Positions 6,476-7,300 of a DNA stretch of 7,300 nt are shown here, in pieces. Position 1 is the stretch's first letter. Each line of letters opens with the position of its first letter. Made by a program: the position numbers and the translations under genes. Origin of the DNA: Deltaproteobacteria bacterium GWA2_55_10 (GTDB lineage Bacteria; Desulfobacterota; GWC2-55-46); the NCBI GenBank assembly GCA_001797415.1, contig MGPL01000037.1, forward strand, positions 1,518 to 8,817, read 5' to 3'. The notes under the pieces were generated by a model. That model was given only the letters and a program-made list of their open reading frames with translations. It did not search any database and was not told where the DNA came from.

Positions 6476-7012
6476 TTATTCATTCAGCAGCCTTTCAAAG
6501 AACTTCTTTGACGCCGCCCCGGTCCAGTCCCTCGGCCCGACGATCTTGCCCTTTATTGCCCCGTCCTTGCCGACGATGTAGCTCGTCGGCATCACGGTGG
6601 CTCCGTAGACGCTGGCAATATTGCCTGAAGGGTCGATGGAGACAGGGAAGGTGACATCGTGCATCCTGCAGAACTCGCCCACCTTGTGTATATTGCCCCT
6701 GTCTAGGGCGATTGCCACAACGGCAAGCCCCTTTGGCCCGAGCTCCTTCCAGAGCGCCTCGAGCGCGGGCATCTCCTCGCGGCAGGGCTCGCACCATGTG
6801 CCCCAGAAATTCAGGAGCACGACCTTGCCCTTCAACTGCTTCATTGACAGGTTTCTGCCGTCGATATCAGTCAGGCTGAAATCCGGGGCATTGGAAAGGC
6901 CTCTTGGCTGGATAAGGCCCATTTCAGAGCCGTCACCGCAATACCCGGGGCGGACGAATAGAAATAGGGCAAGGACCGCTAACAATAGCGCTCTCGGCGC
7001 AGAGCAAGTCAT
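6476..7012 (-). CDS. Exported TlpA/ResA-like thiol-disulfide oxidoreductase
   Basis: A 178-residue thioredoxin-fold protein, probably periplasmic. An N-terminal hydrophobic segment (about 8-20) acts as signal or anchor. It ends RPGYCG, which is not a proper lipobox, so lipoprotein status is doubtful. The AhpC/TSA-like domain begins at NAPDFSLTDIDGRNLS (about 41) and continues with GKVVLLNFWGTWCEPCREEMP. C74 and C77 form the WCEPC active site, and P142 in VMPTS is the cis-proline. An extra Cys115 lies between them. TlpA and ResA relatives usually reduce disulfides in periplasmic targets such as cytochrome c or copper-site proteins. No cytochrome c maturation gene is visible here; the nearby protein with a cysteine cluster is the propeller encoded two genes downstream, a possible client (inference). 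AAAGGAG lies 7 bases before the ATG, supporting this start. It ends 24 bases before the receptor start. Confidence 0.88.
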   Translation of the reverse strand: MTCSAPRALLLAVLALFLFVRPGYCGDGSEMGLIQPRGLSNAPDFSLTDIDGRNLSMKQLKGKVVLLNFWGTWCEPCREEMPALEALWKELGPKGLAVVAIALDRGNIHKVGEFCRMHDVTFPVSIDPSGNIASVYGATVMPTSYIVGKDGAIKGKIVGPRDWTGAASKKFFERLLNE

Positions 7013-7071
7013 CTCTTGTCTCCTTTGGGTTCTGAGACTAAGCGGCTAAAAAAAGATATTGGATTTGATTC

Positions 7072-7300
7072 TCAGGAAGCGGGCGGCCGGTCGAAGAGGC
7101 TTGGGAATGGGTCTTTGTAATCTGCATTAAGCGCAGCTGTATTGAAGCCAGTCAATATATCAAGCTTGAAGCCCTCTCTTACAATAAGATAATCGCCCCC
7201 GAATATGGGAGCGCTTACGCCCTGGGTCTCCTGGTCAGCGCAGCTCGAAATGGAAAGGCATGAGTGCGATGCTCCGCCGTCTTCATCGTCACCATCCGAT
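7072..7300 (-). CDS. C-terminal end of an unrecognised protein (runs off right edge)
   Basis: An open frame enters from the right edge and stops with TGA at 7074-7072, giving the last 75 residues of a protein. It begins with an acidic stretch (SDGDDEDGGA), then HSCLSISSC (a His and two Cys within nine residues), and then a more hydrophobic tail containing FGGDYLIVREGFKLDILTG and ending DPFPSLFDRPPAS. I do not recognise the family. Evidence that it is real: it is open from the edge, uses codons like its neighbours, and ends 59 bases before the next gene on the same strand, as expected for an upstream operon member. The acidic and Cys/His content would fit a secreted or metal-contacting protein, but that is a guess. 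Confidence 0.55.
   Translation of the reverse strand, partial: SDGDDEDGGASHSCLSISSCADQETQGVSAPIFGGDYLIVREGFKLDILTGFNTAALNADYKDPFPSLFDRPPAS

Noticed and set aside
7013..7071. Terminator or promoter between the partial right-edge gene and the tlpA-like gene
   Set aside because: A run of seven T is present on the minus strand, but no stable stem precedes it, and I see no convincing -35/-10 pair. The only arms found, CTGAG/CTCAG, are five bases and far apart.
7160..7200. Fur-box-like A/T sequence (GATTATCTTATTG on the minus strand)
   Set aside because: It matches only part of the Fur consensus and lies within the coding end of the upstream gene, far from a visible promoter.
1..7300. CRISPR array, tRNA, rRNA, insertion sequence or attachment site
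   Set aside because: I saw no regularly spaced direct repeats, no tRNA-like cloverleaf, no rRNA sequence and no transposase with terminal inverted repeats by eye. A systematic scan was not possible.

Overview
The window is a piece of a Gram-negative bacterial chromosome. The evidence is a complete energised outer-membrane transport set (ExbB, ExbD, TonB and a TonB-dependent receptor) together with an AsmA-type envelope protein. The coding sequence is fairly GC-rich but uses ATA and AGG codons freely. That pattern is common in Nitrospirota and in lineages formerly grouped as Deltaproteobacteria, but this is only a hint and I do not assign a taxon. Every gene I can support lies on the minus strand, so the biological reading direction is right to left.

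Right edge to the middle (7300 to 1382): the C-terminal end of an unrecognised gene (7072-7300) is followed 59 bases later by a tight run of six genes. These are an exported TlpA-like thioredoxin (6476-7012), a TonB-dependent receptor (4310-6451), an exported Trp-repeat beta-propeller protein (3111-4310), exbB (2481-3092), exbD (2063-2470) and tonB (1382-2056). Within the run the gaps are at most 24 bases, and the receptor stop overlaps the propeller start. This looks like one translationally coupled operon whose promoter probably lies beyond the right edge. No regulator or riboswitch is visible.

Left part: after tonB comes a gene-poor stretch of about 440 bases (942-1381) with only weak, unrecognised short open frames and one plausible promoter. 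Then comes an AsmA-family gene starting at 941 and running off the left edge.

How the genes may work together: ExbB and ExbD form the proton-driven inner-membrane motor, TonB spans the periplasm, and the receptor imports a substrate across the outer membrane. The operon therefore carries its own dedicated motor. The two exported partners are the unusual part: a thiol-disulfide protein with a WCEPC active site, and a seven-repeat propeller with a CPCC cluster plus a downstream GCPH. A redox-active protein next to a cysteine-clustered propeller and a dedicated TonB system suggests uptake and periplasmic handling of a metal or thiol-reactive cargo. That is inference; the substrate cannot be read from the sequence. 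A perfect 13-bp hairpin inside the propeller gene is the strongest non-coding structure found.
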